A program made the position numbers and the translations under genes. Shown here one piece after another: positions 15,561 through 28,629 of a DNA stretch of 64,000 bases (positions are counted from its first letter, which is position 1; each line of letters opens with the position of its first letter). Under the pieces are notes generated by a model that ran no database searches, was not told the DNA's origin, and was given only the letters and a program-made list of their open reading frames with translations. This DNA is from Cacajao melanocephalus (lineage: Eukaryota; Chordata; Mammalia; Primates; Pitheciidae), in assembly GCA_963573385.1 (NCBI GenBank), contig CAUYLG010075543.1:1-64000 (forward strand), written 5' to 3'.

Positions 15561-17734
15561 TCACTAGATGGTAGCTTTGTCCCCTGCCCTGTTCCCATGG
15601 GGTTCCCATCTTTAGGAATAGTTACCACTGCTTCACTGGTTTATCATTTTTGTTTCCATCTAAGGGAACCTGAGGAAGAAGCTGGGCAGGTTCTCTATTC
15701 TTTAGCCCTTCTTGTTAGTAATTGACACATAAAAATTTTCATTTCTTATTCTTTTTTTTTTTTACCATTTTCTTTTGATATAACACAGGAAATAACTAGA
15801 GGGCTAAATGGAATTTTAAAATAAGTAGAATGGTATATTGTCTTCTTGTGGAAACAGGCTCCTTTTTCAGGGAAATTCAATAAAAGATGGATTTTCAGTG
15901 ACATTCTTTTTTTTTTTAAGTCAAACTTTACTTTTGTTAATGGATTAGAACATTGTGGCAAATAAATACACAGATGTGTGCGAATCGAAGATCAAGGCTG
16001 ATTACATGGAAATCGTATGCCTAATTATAACCACTCCAAGAGCGCTGAGAACACGAGTTGCCAGGATATGGCTAGAAGCTGCTTTTGAACATCTCCATTC
16101 TGCCAACCCATATATCTGGTTTTAGGAAGAAAGGCTTCTACAGCATTTCCTAAAAGACATTTGCTTTCTTCTCCCCTGAGTAGTAAAGTAAACTTCAATG
16201 TCCTTGGAAGGAAAGAGCAGGACTCTCATTATTGTTACTATTATTTAAAATTTAACATTTAAGCCAAAGGAATGAATTCTATGAATTCATGAATGTCAAG
16301 TCCTGAATTTAATGCTGAGATGATCTGCATGTTTCTACATTTGTCTTTTCTTTTTGTAATAAGCTACTAATGAACCCAAATAAGAGAATGATAGTATATC
16401 TAAGAATAATGGGGAAATAAAATTGTGAGCTATAAGTGATAGGAATGTGTTGTTTACATTAATGTGTAATGAATAATAAAACAACAAGACCCAGCCAAAA
16501 GACAAGAATTTAAAACATGTAATTCATAGGTTTTTTTGAGCACTGTGGTCCCCCAAAGAGGCAACAGTTTGTCTCTATGGCTAGATTCCAGGTGTTCTTG
16601 TTTGGTCTGGGTTCAGGAAAAGGCATTTATGGTCATTTTTACATTGTGAATGGAATTCTCAGGTAGTCTCTTAAATTTTACATCCACGTAGTCCTTTTTG
16701 CTTCTTGAAATACTAAATCTGGGTTTAGTAGGAGGCTAAACTCTACCTGGCTAAAAGCATGCTAGACTGGTTTTCTGACCCTTTACTCATAGCTCCCCTA
16801 TGCTTAATCAAATGAAAATGTATGCAGTGGTTACTGTTCCGTGTCTAGGTTTCAGTGTCCGTCACCTATGTAGTTTCAGACCTAAATGACTGTCTTATCT
16901 GGTTTCCACAGCCTAGGAGCTGAGTTCATAGATCCTTGGCTGAGGGTTATCAGGACAAGGTCTCCATGGCCTCTGCACAGATTCAGGGTCAGTGCATTTG
17001 GGGTGATGGTCAGTCCAGTCTAGACCCTGACCAATGCTGTGTTGTTATGTGAGTCAGCCAAGACACACTGCCTTCCTCCCACTGATGGCTGCTTACGGCA
17101 ACATAAGCTCTTGGTAAAAGTGGCTGCAGAAAGCCCTTCCTCCTGGAATCTTCACAGACAGGCTCCTGAAACTCCTCCATTAACTAGGAGTGAAATGATT
17201 CCGGAGCTTTCCAACGTTAGGAAACAGAGTCTACTTGATGCTGCCAGTATGTGGGGAACTGGTTTAGAGAGGTTTTCTGACTTTTCGCTTGTAGGGTCTG
17301 TAAGCAGGAATTCCTCTCCTCCCGCCAAGGCTGGGGCTGGGCATGCCCTAGTCATGACCCTAGTACACTGGGGAAGCCGAGAAGCAGCCAGACCTTCCCT
17401 TGGCATAGGAATGGCTGAGACTTTTCTTCAAGCTGACCGGGTTGTTGGGAGGGAAATATGCTCTGTTATGTGATTTATGTTGTCCACAAGGAGAAAACAT
17501 GTTAGTCCCTTGGGGCAAGCAGAGCTTTTCCTGGCACTTGGATATGAAATAAATCTCTGGAGTGGGACTTCATATGCAGGGACTCAGTCACTTGCTCACA
17601 ATGTTCTTCGCAGCAGTCCTGCAGCAGATGCAATGGCAGATTCCACGGGGAGGAGCCAGATGTGGGATGCTCAAATGGAATTCCAAGGTTTCCAAGTTTT
17701 ATCTTTCTTCTTGGTGCTTAACCAGAGTCTTAAA
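15561..17734. other. Unassigned intron
   Basis: Over 2 kb with no recognised repeat or gene. The 144-aa frame at 17039-17473 has no recognisable domain, and its minus-strand shadow is equally featureless. Confidence 0.45.
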
Positions 17735-17836
17735 ATAAAAATAACATTTTTTTATTATGGAAAATTTCAAACATTTATAAAAATAGAGTAACTGGCAGAC
17801 CACAGTGCCTGTGTCACCTAATTTCAACCATTATCA
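17735..17836 (-). mobile_element. Old L1 3' fragment (L1ME-like), antisense
   Basis: TTATTATGGAAAATTTCAAACA, CATTTATAAAAATAGAG and CACCTAATTTCAACCATTATCA match the antisense L1ME 3' order. It is short and diverged. Confidence 0.5.
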
Positions 17837-17866
17837 ACTCATTAGCCAGAGTTTTGACCTAGCAGA
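17837..17866 (+). repeat. 30-bp direct repeat, copy 1
   Basis: Identical over 30 bases to 18586-18615, starting ACTCATTAGCC and ending CTAGCAGA. The flanks diverge at once on the 3' side (ATGTTTGG here, CGCCCTTA in copy 2). Copy 1 abuts the L1ME-like fragment. Confidence 0.97.
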
Positions 17867-18585
17867 TGTTTGGACATTTAACTAGGAATAACCCAGATGT
17901 TGTCTGGAATTAGGCTGGCTCACGATGGAAATCAAAATTGGCCTGGAGGGTCCTTTAGCAAGGAGTGGCTTGAATCATCTCCATTTCATTCTCGAGATTT
18001 AGGGGCCTGTTAGTCACCTCTTGGCTTGGGACTGTCCTCCTAATCCTGGTTTCAGTTACCCTAGTTAGTATAAATGTGTGCTCAAAGAATGACTCTGATG
18101 CTCTTACAGCAAAACCCAGGATATCAGAGATAGACAAGGAAGAAGGAGGAGAAGACCTTGTGCCTGTGCAGAACTCTCCTGCAAGACTACCCCTAAAGCA
18201 GCCTATTATGACATCAGATTATTTCAATGAACACCTAAGCATCTATCATGTCTGAGTAGCTAGAGTCCCAGACATCAAGGACTTCCAATCCTGGTGAAGA
18301 ATTGCCTGAAATTTCTGAGCCTGTTCATGAGTGATTAGGCGCTTTATGTATAAGAAGTGCTTTCAAACACCAGATAGGATACTTTTCACTCTATCTTGAC
18401 ACCTTATTTGAATACATTCAGTAGTATTCTCAGACTATAAGAACTTAGAGTCAGGGAACCAGAGGGGCAGACAGTAATGCAGAGCTAACGAAGGCAGCCT
18501 GACAGCAAGGGAGGAGGTAGAAAAACCACAGAAATGGGGAGTGAGAACTAAAATGCCACCATTGCTGGGGTTATTTTAGTTATTG

Positions 18586-18615
18586 ACTCATTAGCCAGAG
18601 TTTTGACCTAGCAGA
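18586..18615 (+). repeat. 30-bp direct repeat, copy 2
   Basis: Exact copy of 17837-17866, 749 bp downstream. Four of the six bases before it also match (TTATTG versus TTATCA). The sequence between the copies is not a recognised repeat. Confidence 0.97.
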
Positions 18616-18689
18616 CGCCCTTAAGGGTGAAGGGCACCCCCACACGCATCTTCTGAACCTGAGGCCAGCCCAGTAATGAGAGGACAATA

Positions 18690-18880
18690 TACAGCTGTGA
18701 ATGACAAAGGATTTGGAATTAGACAATATGAGTTCAAGCCTTGACCTTCTGCTTGCCAGCTGGGACACCTGACATAATTTACCTGACCTCTTTTTTGGTT
18801 CTGTTCTCAGTTCATAAGATGGATCTGGTATAATACCCACCTGACAGACCTGGTGAAGGTTAATGCAATGATTTCGTTTA
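18690..18880 (+). repeat. MIR
   Basis: AAAGGATTTGGAATTAGACA, GAGTTCAAGCCTTGACC, CTTGCCAGCTGGGACACC, TAAGATGGATCTGGTATAAT and GTGAAGGTTAATGCAATG follow the MIR order. Confidence 0.75.
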
Positions 18881-19789
18881 AGCAAGCTTTATAAACAATG
18901 AAATTCAATGTCTAGCCAGCTGGGCGTTTCATGTTCATGCTGTTGTCACTGGGATATCAAAAAAAGACAAGGATATTTTCTGTATATGTTCTTTAAGGGA
19001 GAAAGTAAAATAGAATTATCAGTTCTGATCCGTAAAGCAAGAAATATAGCTGCTGAGAGGACTTATCTCACTAGAATGATTTGTTCACCAACAAGTAGGC
19101 TTTACTGAGAGAGGTAAAAATTACAGAGAATAAGACAGAAAAGGTAGATTGGGGCCAGATTGTCAAGGGCCTTGAGTGCTGTGTTAGGGGGTTTAGACTC
19201 ATCCATGATATTTGGCTCTATATTACATAAAGTATTGAAATAAGAAAATGCCCCAAAAGTCAGAATCAGGGAATACATAAATTAGAAGGCAATATCCAAG
19301 TTAGAAAGGAGAAATAGTCATGTAGTTATAGAGCCCAATGTTAAAGCTAAAATTCAACTAGACCCCGAGCTTACGCCCAAATCAAAAAGGCGGGGGGGAA
19401 GAATAATTACATGATTTGCATCGTTCTTAAGGATGAAACATCCGTTCTAAACACTAGCAAAACTGCGGCACTTAAATGAGGGAATTTTCTTGGGTAAGAT
19501 TTCATAAATGGTGCACGAAGTGATATATGATATATAATGTTCTCAACAATGTCCTCATAGCAAATGTGATATTAGGTTTAACAGGGATGTTTCTTATAGG
19601 GCTCTTCAATATTTAATTAAAGTGAAATAACTCTATGAAAACAGCTCTGCCGAAGGAACAAGAGAATACAGTCCAAGATTCGGTTTTCTGATGGTCGAGC
19701 TTGATTTAGGTGTAAAAACCTTGACTACGTGGAGGAAGGGGTGAATTCAACGTATGTATGATTCTTCAGAGACATCAGTCTTTCCAACT
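18881..19789. other. Unassigned intron
   Basis: Nothing recognised apart from a possible ancient repeat near 19145-19200. Confidence 0.4.
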
Positions 19790-20065
19790 AGACTTTGATG
19801 GATGTAAAAGCCTATTTACACCCCACTGTCACTTTCTGTCTCCTCATATCAATTTACACTTCTTTATAGCACTTACTCAATGTGACAGGAAACTATATAT
19901 TTGTTGTCCCTCTAGGATGTTATCTGACATAGAACATGTCCTTTGCTTCCACTAGAGTGAGGACTGTGTCCATTTGACCTTCACCACATCTCTAGTATGC
20001 ACAGTATTGCTGGACACATGGCAGGGTTCAAAAAAAGTTTGTTAAATGAATGAGATTAACGAATA
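19790..20065 (+). repeat. L2 3' end
   Basis: CTTTATAGCACTTACTCAAT, CTAGAGTGAGGACTGTGTCC and GTTTGTTAAATGAATGAG are the ordered landmarks of the L2 3' end. Confidence 0.7.
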
Positions 20066-20448
20066 AATATTGAACGATACCCAGTTCAGGTTAAATTATC
20101 AGGTAAGAGCCAGTTATTTTATGATGCTGAGTAAAGATACCTCTCATACTTAGAAGATCACCTAAGATGGTAGGACTGACGTCATCATGTGAAAATGGAA
20201 GACTCAAACATAATTTCCCCGAATAAACAACCATCCAACTTCTGCTTTGAGATGGCAGTGGGATTACTTACGTTCAGGGTCTGTGTGTTATCTGGATAAA
20301 ATAAACTATTGCAATGGAACAACGCAATTTAACGTAAAGCAACATTACTATGTGCAGAGCGATTTTGGGTCTTTTCTGGCACAAGAACTATCCTTTCCAA
20401 AATTTTATACGAAGCCAGAGTTTTTACATTAGCCTACAATGCCTCCAT

Positions 20449-20665
20449 CAAGGTTTCTCAAGCTCAGCACCGCGGACATTTGGGACTGGATAGTTCCTTG
20501 CTGTGGGGCCTGCCCTGTTCATTGTATGATGTTTAGCAGCACCCCTGAGCTCTATCCACCAGATGCCAGCAGCAAGCCCCCAGCTGTGACAACCAAAAAG
20601 TACGTCCAGACATTGCCAAATGTGTTCTGGGAAATAATACAGCCCCTAGTTGAAAACCTCCATCC
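20449..20665 (-). mobile_element. MER5A-like hAT-Charlie element
   Basis: AGGTTTCTCAAGCTCAGCAC and ATTTGGGACTGGATAGTTCC at one end; ATGATGTTTAGCAGCACCCC, AGATGCCAGCAGCAAG, GTGACAACCAAAAAGTACGT and TTGAAAACCTCCATC at the other. Close to full length. Confidence 0.88.
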
Positions 20666-20684
20666 TACGTGATCTGGCTGCACA

Positions 20685-21145
20685 CCCAGTGACCCGTGTC
20701 ACTCATGTTACACTACTCTCTGTTATTTGCTGTACTCTAACCACATTGGTTTCTGGATCTTTCTTGAACATGCGAGGCATGGTCCACCTTGAAGTCTTTG
20801 CACTGGCTGTTCCCCTTACCTGGAATACTTTCCTCAGATGCCTCCATGGCTACTCTACATCTCCAGCAAGTCTTGGACCTGTTGTCATTTTCTCTCTACA
20901 TCTGTTTTAAATTGTATCCTTCATAACAGTCCTTCCACTTCTAGTCCCTTTCTCCGTTTTCCCCCATGGCATTTATAACCTAATTTACTATACCATTTTC
21001 TCATTCATTTTCTTCATTGTCAGTCAACCCTACTAGAATATAATCCTCAGGAGAGGGTCTGGTTCACTTTTGTGACCCTCAGCTCCTAGAACAGTGCCTG
21101 GCACATAGTGTGTGCTTAATACACATTTGTTGAATGGAAAATTAG
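20685..21145 (+). repeat. L2 3' region
   Basis: Ordered L2 landmarks: TTGCACTGGCTGTTCCCC, TACCTGGAATACTTTCC, CATAACAGTCC, ACTAGAATATAATCC, AGAACAGTGCCTGGCACATA and ATTTGTTGAATGG. Confidence 0.9.
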
Positions 21146-21164
21146 TGAATGCATGTGTGATTGA

Positions 21165-21340
<176 letters not shown>

Positions 21341-22067
21341 ACAACTGACTGATTGAGAAAGTTTCATGAATGTACAAATGGCATATTTGACTTCAAGCTG
21401 TGGAGGAAAATGGAGATTCTATATTGGGTTTTTAAATTAATCTCTGAGGGTCATTGTTCATTTTACTTGAAAAGTACATTTCCATGTACTTATACAATAC
21501 TTTTATAAGGAAGTATCTTTCTGTAATTTAGCTAAAGTGCTCATTTTAAGTAAGTTTGCTTTGTCCCTTATGCTGGTAGAGTTAATTCAACCTAGGTAAG
21601 TGATTAGTGATATCATAGGCAGTGAGTTGAACTTCTTGAGGTTGGTAGTAACAGTTTACAACTTTCAGTGGTCAAACACAGTTTTTCACAAAAGATGTGC
21701 TAACATGGTTTCCTGTAATAAACATTCATGATCTCTTACAAGTCAACAGTCTTAAAACTATCAAAACAAAATTTTTAATATTATAGGAAAGCTCTTTGTT
21801 CCTAGAAAATAGACAGGGAGAAATCTATCTTTATGGATGGTATAATAGAGAATATACAAATATTTAACTAAAATTGTATGGTCATGAATATGTTAAACAT
21901 TTGTTAACCTCTTTCCTCCTCTATCAGTCAAAAGTTAAGAATCAATTTTGTGTTTTACTTTATCAAAAGCAATTGTTTCAACAGTTTCTTCAGGTTTCTT
22001 TCCAGGTTCCTGCTTGTAATAAAGCAAAACCAAATGAATGGCATCTGTTTTATCTCTAAATTCAATC
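21341..22067. other. Unassigned intron
   Basis: AT-rich; nothing recognised. Confidence 0.45.
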
Positions 22068-22083
22068 AAAGCTAACTTGAAGA

Positions 22084-22390
22084 GGCTGGGTGCAAGTGGC
22101 TCATTCCTGTAATCCCAGCACTTTGGGAGGCTGAAGTGGGAGGATCACCCTGAGGTCAGGAGTTCGAGACCAGCCTGGCCAATGTGGTGAAACCCCATCT
22201 CTACTAAAAATATAAAAATTAGCCAGGTGTGGTAGTAGGTGCCTGTAATCCCAGCTACTCAGGAGGCTGAGGCATGAGAATCACTTGCACCCAGGGGGTA
22301 GAGGTTACAGTGAGCTGAGATGGCATCACTGTACTCCAGTCTGGGTGACAGAGTGAGACTCTGTCTCAAAAAAAAAAAAAAAAAAAAAAA
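22084..22390 (+). mobile_element. Full-length Alu with 16-bp TSD
   Basis: Complete Alu with a long A tail. The perfect TSD AAAGCTAACTTGAAGA lies at 22068-22083 and 22388-22403, its first bases merging with the A tail. This is the nearest + strand Alu upstream of the DNER exon. Confidence 0.97.
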
Positions 22391-22403
22391 GCTAACTTGA
22401 AGA

Positions 22404-23429
22404 TATTTTATTTGAGGCTTTTAATAATTTATTTCCATAAGCAGCATATTTTCCATGGAACGTACTAGATGAATTACATGCTAAATGTATCCCTCAAATA
22501 ACCAAGCAAATTTATCTGCAATATGGAATGTCTGGAGACAAACCAAGTAAATTTTAGAGGACAGCTGCCAAGACCAATGACATATAGTAATTTATCATAA
22601 TCTGGAGGCCTGCTTTGGAATTGTATGCACTGGGCGTGCACAGCATTTACATTTCAAAGATGGCCACAAATCTTCTGACACACAGAGGGCTCCAAACAGG
22701 ACTCATGCAAATATCAAATGTGTACTCAGTTATGCATTTGAGCAAGGACAAGCTTGTCCTTAGAAGACAGTTCTAAAAAAAAGGAGTTTCCTGTTTTTTA
22801 AAAAAAAAATCTTTCTGACAGATTCTCTTAGCTGCCAGCTACAATACAAAAGGGAAAAACTCAAAACATGATGAAAAAACAGATAGATCCTCATTTTACT
22901 GCTAGAATGAAGAGGGAATTTCCATTTACCACAAAGAGGTGAGAGATGATAGAAATAGAAGGCAGAAAATATAGCTCCAGCTTAAGAAGAAAGGCTATTT
23001 TTAAAAATTCTAATTGTTCAAGCTTCTAAGATATAACTCAAGAATATATTATTAAACTAAGGAGACTTGATTATGCAGATTACAAGGACCTGTCATAATC
23101 CCTTAACAACAACAACAACAAAAAAAACATATTCTGTTAATAAAAGAAAGACGCCTATATAAAATTAGGCAGTTTGATTGAGTGAAATGTCATATTCTAT
23201 TGTCTGGCCCCTTTGTTGGTTTCTGAGGACAGGAGTCTGTACACTTGTTCAGTCACTTGTTGTAAGGGTCATCCTTCTACAGTGTGTAAAACATGATCTC
23301 ATGTGCAAGGGACAGCTTTTTCTTAGAAAAAAAATGTCTGTGGGGAAAGAGGGTGGAGGGAGAGTAAAATGGAAGGCATTAGAAATATAATTACTAATAG
23401 AAGCCAGCCATATTAAAACCATTTTGCAT
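22404..23429. other. Unassigned intron
   Basis: Holds the palindrome at 22744 and a short CAA run near 23107. Nothing else recognised. Confidence 0.45.
22744..22761. other. Perfect 18-bp palindrome
   Basis: AAGGACAAGCTTGTCCTT is fully self-complementary with no spacer. No recognised repeat contains it. Confidence 0.92.
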
Positions 23430-23970
23430 AATGACTTAAGTGGATATTCCTTCCAGAAGCATAAGGTTGAGTCAGTACTAGGAAATCTAGATATTAAATT
23501 CATGTAATAATAGGTCACAGATGAAAACAATAGATAATTTCTATAGGAACTAAAATGGCATTTGGTAAAATTTCACAGTCATTCCAATATTCTACTTAGT
23601 GGTAAATTCTACAAACATCCCTTTGAGGCCAAAATTATTCTGGAAGAGCTGCCAATATAACCTTGAGAACTGGAGAAGAAAAGATGACATTATTACTATT
23701 TGCAATTGCTATGGATTTATTATTATTACTTGGTTTTGTGTTATGTAGAAAACCTGAGAATCAACTAAAAACTCTGGTACTGAAAGCTCAGTGTGATAAC
23801 TGGAAACAAAACCCTAGCATTTTATTCCTGGGTAACAATAACTAGCAAGTATCATGGGTATTACCAAGAATAGGATGAAGACAATATCTCACTATCAATA
23901 GTTACAAAAACATATTCAGGAGCAAATTTATCAAGAAATGTGCAAGAACTATGAAACTTGATTGACAGAC
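23430..23970 (+). mobile_element. Old L1 ORF2 fragment, sense
   Basis: Decayed reverse-transcriptase region of an L1M element. Landmarks are AAAATGGCATTTGGTAAAAT, TACTTAGTGGTAAATTCTAC, GACATTATTACTATTTGCAA (where the YADD block would lie), GAAAACCTGAGAATCAACTA and ATCAAGAAATGTGCAAGAAC. The frame at 23663-23845 is a remnant of this and lacks the catalytic Asp pair. It is one of the few clear + strand L1 pieces. Confidence 0.7.
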
Positions 23971-25071
23971 AAAAACATATTAAAGAGAATGGATAACCCT
24001 TTTCTCTTCGAGGGGAAGGCAGGCAGTGGATTCTGCTTATGGGGGTACTGAGTGGAGATCCTGCATTGATAGTACGTGGAGTAGAGGTGAGAGTCTCTCT
24101 CTAAGATTAGCAGCAGGAGGCTGAGGCCAGGGAGAGGCAGGGAGGGTGAGGGGACAATGGCTGGGGAATGGTAGAGATTGAACACCTGTCCCCTGTGCTA
24201 GGCTTGGGGATGAGCTTGGCAAGGGGCTTTTTGTCTGTTTTGTTTAGATTTTCTTAAGTAATAAAATCTGCTAATGTAATTCTCCTTCGCCTCCCTTCCT
24301 CTCTTCCTCATAACAATCTTCTGTAACGATCTGTATTGCTTTGCCTAGGCTTTGGAGTCAGATTTGTGGTTTGTTTCAGACACGCCACTACCCCCAGGCT
24401 GGCATTAAGAAAGGAACAGAAACCCAGTTTTGTTTGCATTTTACAGCTATCTCAGAAATGAAGCTTCAAGTCAAATTCCATTCTCTGTGTCTGAGTTATG
24501 GTATTTTACTAAGATAAGGTTAATATCATAAGCCAAACAAAATGGTTACTTGAATTATGCTCCTTTTATTTTCCCTTGCACTCAGGTAATCTGCATGGCT
24601 GTACATTGAAGCCCATTGATGGAGTGATTCAGTGCATTTTCTCTGTGCTCTGGAAGGATGGTCTGGGTTGGACATTTGATGACGTTTTTGTTGAAAATGC
24701 TATCTGTGTTGAAGGATTTTAGTTGGTTGGAGTGACATCTAGTTTAATGGCTTCTGCACAATCTATCTGCTCTAGCAAAATTTTCATTTCCATGTCTGGT
24801 CAGCAAAACTTCAATTTTAGCTTAAAACAAGTTCATTTCATTTCTATTTTAGGATTATTGAAAATGACAGAGATAAATATGAACAAAGAAATAGAAAAAT
24901 GTGTTTGAGATTAGACTGTAAAGAAACATACTATTTTTCTCAAAGTGATGTTTTCAACCAGATGATGACATAAGTGATTTGATTAAATGGCTTATTATAA
25001 AAAAGGAGTGGTTCTTTTGAACTTTGAGTCTTACAGACAAAGCACACCATTGAGAGGTGCCAGATAACAGA
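23971..25071. other. Intron immediately upstream of the DNER exon, unassigned
   Basis: No young repeat in the 1.1 kb before the exon. Splicing control elements may lie here but none can be named from the sequence. Confidence 0.45.
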
Positions 25072-25097
25072 CACTGTGTTTTTTTGTGTGTGTTTAG
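25072..25097 (+). other. 3' splice acceptor of the DNER exon
   Basis: A pyrimidine/TG-rich tract (seven T residues, then alternating TG, then TTTAG) ends in AG at 25096-25097, immediately before an open EGF-coding frame. The tract is interrupted by several G residues, so it is adequate rather than perfect. The branch point was not fixed; an A in the GATAACA stretch near 25065 is a candidate. Confidence 0.85.
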
Positions 25098-25251
25098 GCA
25101 ACTTTTTCCTGTACCTGTGAGGAGCAGTACGTGGGCACTTTCTGTGAAGAATACGATGCTTGCCAGAGGAAACCTTGCCAGAACAACGCGAGCTGTGTTG
25201 ATGCAAACGAGAAGCAAGATGGGAGCAATTTCACTTGTGTTTGCCTTCCTG
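25098..25251 (+). CDS. DNER: DNER internal exon encoding parts of two EGF-like repeats
   Basis: This 154-nt exon reads in one open frame from its first base (phase 0 start, phase 1 end) and gives 51 residues plus one base. The peptide starts ATFSCTCEEQYVGTFC and continues through DACQRKPC, NNASC and SNFTCVCLP. The first part carries the last three cysteines of one EGF-like module (CxC, eight residues, C). The second part carries the first five cysteines of the next, whose sixth must lie in the following exon. Two N-glycosylation sequons are visible (NAS and NFT). I recognise the order as DNER, a single-pass neuronal membrane protein with a tandem EGF ectodomain, described as a Notch ligand in neuron-glia signalling. 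A TG/T-rich tract ending in AG precedes it and a GT donor follows. No neighbouring DNER exon was found, so both flanking introns run past the window. The 154-nt length is not a multiple of three, so skipping would shift the frame. Confidence 0.93.
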
Positions 25252-25257
25252 GTATGA
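25252..25257 (+). other. 5' splice donor of the DNER exon
   Basis: The exon ends CCTG and the intron begins GTATGA. The GT is canonical, but positions +5/+6 (GA) only partly match the GTRAGT consensus, so this is a moderate donor. An antisense L1 poly-T tail starts about 50 bases downstream. Confidence 0.85.
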
Positions 25258-25302
25258 TATATACACATGGTTCACAGTTACTAGGTGTATGTTAACATGC
25301 AC

Positions 25303-25917
<615 letters not shown>

Positions 25918-26045
25918 AATTAATTCCTTTTTATGGCTGAGTAGTATTCCGTTGTATGTATATATATACCACAGTTTTTTGTCTACTCATTGATTGCTGA
26001 GCATTTGAGCTGGTTCCACATTTTCAGCATATACTTCTTAATTAA
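25918..26045 (-). mobile_element. L1 antisense, right part
   Basis: TTTTTATGGCTGAGTAGTAT, TATATATATACCACAG and CACATTTTCAGCATATAC continue the ORF2 end after the Alu. Confidence 0.85.
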
Positions 26046-27000
26046 GGATGGTTAAACAATGCTATGCCCAGCTGTTGAACAAGGCAGCTTCAAGATCTCA
26101 TTTGATTCTATCAGTCCATGCTTTATGCAATCAGGAAATGGAAAAAGAAAGTGCACATGGGGCTACACAATATGTCCCTTGGCTTTCTGACATTAGAATG
26201 CTTGTTTCAGCATTAGACCATTTTTGTTCTGGGAAGATGATATTCTTGGTCCAGTAGAAGCTTGGATATTTTAAAAACAGTTCCACAAATATGTACTGAG
26301 TGTGGGCTGGCACTGTGCAGGGTGATTATGTTAAGTAACTTAAGAAAAGCCTAGGATAAACCACAAAAGCTACCTAATCTCTCCATTTATATTAACTTCC
26401 TTTCGTTCATGTACCTTTGTTAGCTCAAGTTCCTGCTACCTTGTTCTCCCCAATGGGAAGTCTTTAACATTTCTTGATTAGTGTGGTGTGTTCTTGGATG
26501 TTACATGAGACTTTGAAATCCTCAGAGCGCACTGAGGGCCTCTAGGGAGAGTGCAGTGGACAGTGTGTCCGTTGACTTCATGCTCTGACGATCATCTTAA
26601 TTGACTTACTGCTCAGCCAACTTGATTACAAACCCTTCAGGGGCAGGAATGGCATTTTACCAGGGAATGTTTTGACACCGCTATGTTGATGCATCTTAAA
26701 AGCAAACACCAAGTTGTTCCTGTTTTATTATAAAATAATGTGCAAAGCTGACATCATCTTTCCTCTTTCCATCCTATTCTCTTGCCAGGTTCTGCCACTG
26801 GGTGGAGATTCAGGATAAGGTAGGAGTTGGGGGTGAAAAAAACGACGGAGTGAAGTGAGCATTGGGGTTTTTAACTACTCATTGTAAGAAACGAGAGCCA
26901 ACAACATAGAAATTTACGAAAGTGGAAGTCCTTCATGTATCTATTCCCACCCAAATTCATCAGATCATAGGGATAGGTTAATATTTTGGTATATTCTTTC
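26046..27000. other. Mostly unassigned intron
   Basis: A weak antisense L2/MIR stretch lies near 26280-26335 (CACAAATATGTACTGAGTG). Nothing else recognised. Confidence 0.4.
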
Positions 27001-27001
27001 A

Positions 27002-27035
27002 TTGTGTGTGTGTGTGTGTGTATGTGTGTGTGTAG
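27002..27035. repeat. GT microsatellite
   Basis: (GT)n with one TA interruption. Confidence 0.95.
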
Positions 27036-27199
27036 GTCAGAGTGTGTATATTTCTCTTGCAGGCCAGATGATTAAGTATTTTTCAACATGTTTTTAAAAA
27101 GTGATTGTATTATACATATTTTTCCATATCTTTCTTTTTTTTCGGTGTGTATTTGGCAGTAGATCACAGACATCCCACCATATCAGTTTGTACGGAGTG

Positions 27200-28494
<1,295 letters not shown>

Positions 28495-28625
28495 GTCGTC
28501 TCTTTTTTAAAGGATGGTTAAGCCCCATGAGAGCAGGGCTGGATCAATTTTGTTCATGATTGTATTCCACAGTGTCTGACAAATTGTGGACACTCAGTCA
28601 GTGTGTTGATGAGAGGAATTAATGA
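28495..28625 (+). repeat. L2 3' end, right part
   Basis: CCCATGAGAGCAGGGCTGG, TTGTTCATGATTGTATTCC, CAGTGTCTGACAAATTG and GGACACTCAGTCAGTG complete the L2 interrupted by the Alu. Confidence 0.8.
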
Positions 28626-28629
28626 AAGA

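Noticed and set aside
17039..17473. 144-residue + strand open frame
   Set aside because: No recognisable motif, no splice or promoter context, and a comparable frame on the opposite strand.
25057..25257. Start codon upstream of the exon suggesting an alternative first exon
   Set aside because: The ATG at 25057 is in a different frame from the EGF coding frame and no promoter features are visible.
24954..25268. Minus-strand and alternative + strand frames over the exon
   Set aside because: Shadows of the DNER exon; only the frame starting at 25098 gives the EGF cysteine pattern and ends exactly at a donor.
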